Source: Bacillus sp. FJAT-42376 (GTDB lineage: Bacteria; Bacillota; Bacilli; Bacillales; Bacillaceae). From it: a stretch of DNA of 64,000 bases. The position numbers and the translations under genes are program-made. Position 1 is the first letter of the stretch; every line of letters begins with the position of its first letter. Below are positions 63,751-64,000 of the stretch, piece by piece. The notes below the pieces were generated by a model, which searched no databases, had not been told where the DNA came from, and worked only from the letters and a program-made list of their open reading frames with translations. The DNA is taken from NCBI RefSeq assembly GCF_003816055.1, contig NZ_CP033906.1, positions 186,001 to 250,000 of the forward strand, in the 5' to 3' direction.

Positions 63751-64000
63751 GCCAGTCCCGTCATGCTTCACCGTATCAGGGGACAGAGGCTTGATGTTCT
63801 GATCCCTTATGTATCACCGGTTCACACGGTTGGTGCCAGAGCTTTCACACGGTAAAATTTCAGGGGACTGGCACCGTGCCAGTCCCCTTATTCTTCACCG
63901 CACCGGGGGACAGAGGCTCATAGCTCTGAGCCCTTACCCATCAAGGGTTCACAATATCGGTGCCAGAGCTTTACTACGGTAAAATCCTGGGGGACTGGCA
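63751..64000. repeat. Tandem repeat with 127-base period
   Basis: Three anchors each recur exactly 127 bases apart: GGGGACAGAGGCT (63779, 63906), GGTGCCAGAGCTTT (63832, 63959) and GGGGACTGGCA (63863, 63990). Each unit contains the palindrome GGGGACTGGCAC-C-GTGCCAGTCCCC; a partial unit start (CCAGTCCC then CTTCACCG) is visible from about 63751. The array continues past the window. No open frame is seen. Confidence 0.88.

Overview
The window is a chromosomal segment of a low-GC Gram-positive spore-former of the Bacillaceae (Bacillus or Metabacillus type). This rests on AGGAGG-type ribosome sites, Bacillus-like proteins (DbpA/YxiN, GntR-GntP, BceRSAB, PhoA, MmuPM), and classic Bacillota control sites: a SAM-I riboswitch, a CIRCE element, Pho boxes, a Fur box and a GntR operator. 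No rRNA, tRNA, CRISPR array or prophage was seen. Genes lie on both strands in short operons separated by clear hairpin terminators. Start codons were chosen mainly from the ribosome site, so several genes are shorter than the longest open frame.

Layout. 0.1-4 kb: a DUF2252 protein, a 47-aa membrane peptide, a DinB protein and an amino-acid permease. 4-8.6 kb: intracellular starch and maltodextrin breakdown (alpha-amylase, neopullulanase, divergent AraC regulator). 8.7-13 kb: alkaline phosphatase behind a Pho box, a BASS transporter, peptidase T and a small membrane-protein gene broken by a frameshift. 13.3-19.7 kb: DNA alkylation repair, a hydrolase, a lipoprotein, DbpA helicase, a DUF3900-like protein and an RQC-minor-like protein. 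20.1-23.2 kb: an AT-rich pair made of a DUF1672-type lipoprotein and a lipase with a long helical C-terminal domain. This is the best candidate for an unusual system: it has the reverse architecture of the type VII-secreted lipase toxin TslA with its lipoprotein immunity partner. 23.3-29.4 kb: DUF3999/DUF2339, an iron alcohol dehydrogenase and paired DUF606 proteins. 29.7-36.9 kb: a diguanylate cyclase, htpG under CIRCE, a YeiH-type exporter, a Pho-box-controlled secreted metallophosphoesterase and a LysR regulator.

37-46.4 kb: mmuP-mmuM (S-methylmethionine use) under a SAM riboswitch, small proteins, a TetR/aldo-keto reductase operon, and a full bceRS-bceAB bacitracin-type sensing and detoxification module with a palindromic operator. 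46.6-51 kb: a hydrolase and a two-gene ABC exporter whose permease is split by an IS200/IS605-family element (tnpA plus tnpB); removing the element restores the reading frame. 51.1-53.6 kb: feoA-feoB-FeoB-associated protein behind a Fur box. 53.6-60.5 kb: DUF4275, a UDG-like protein, DUF421, a SWIM/SNF2 helicase, a Gfo/Idh oxidoreductase and DinB. 60.6-62.8 kb: gntR-gntP with a perfect GntR operator in the promoter, but no gntK or gntZ beside it. The end holds a modular interspersed repeat (a second, partial copy lies at 5.7 kb), an RDD membrane protein and a 127-bp-period tandem repeat running off the window.
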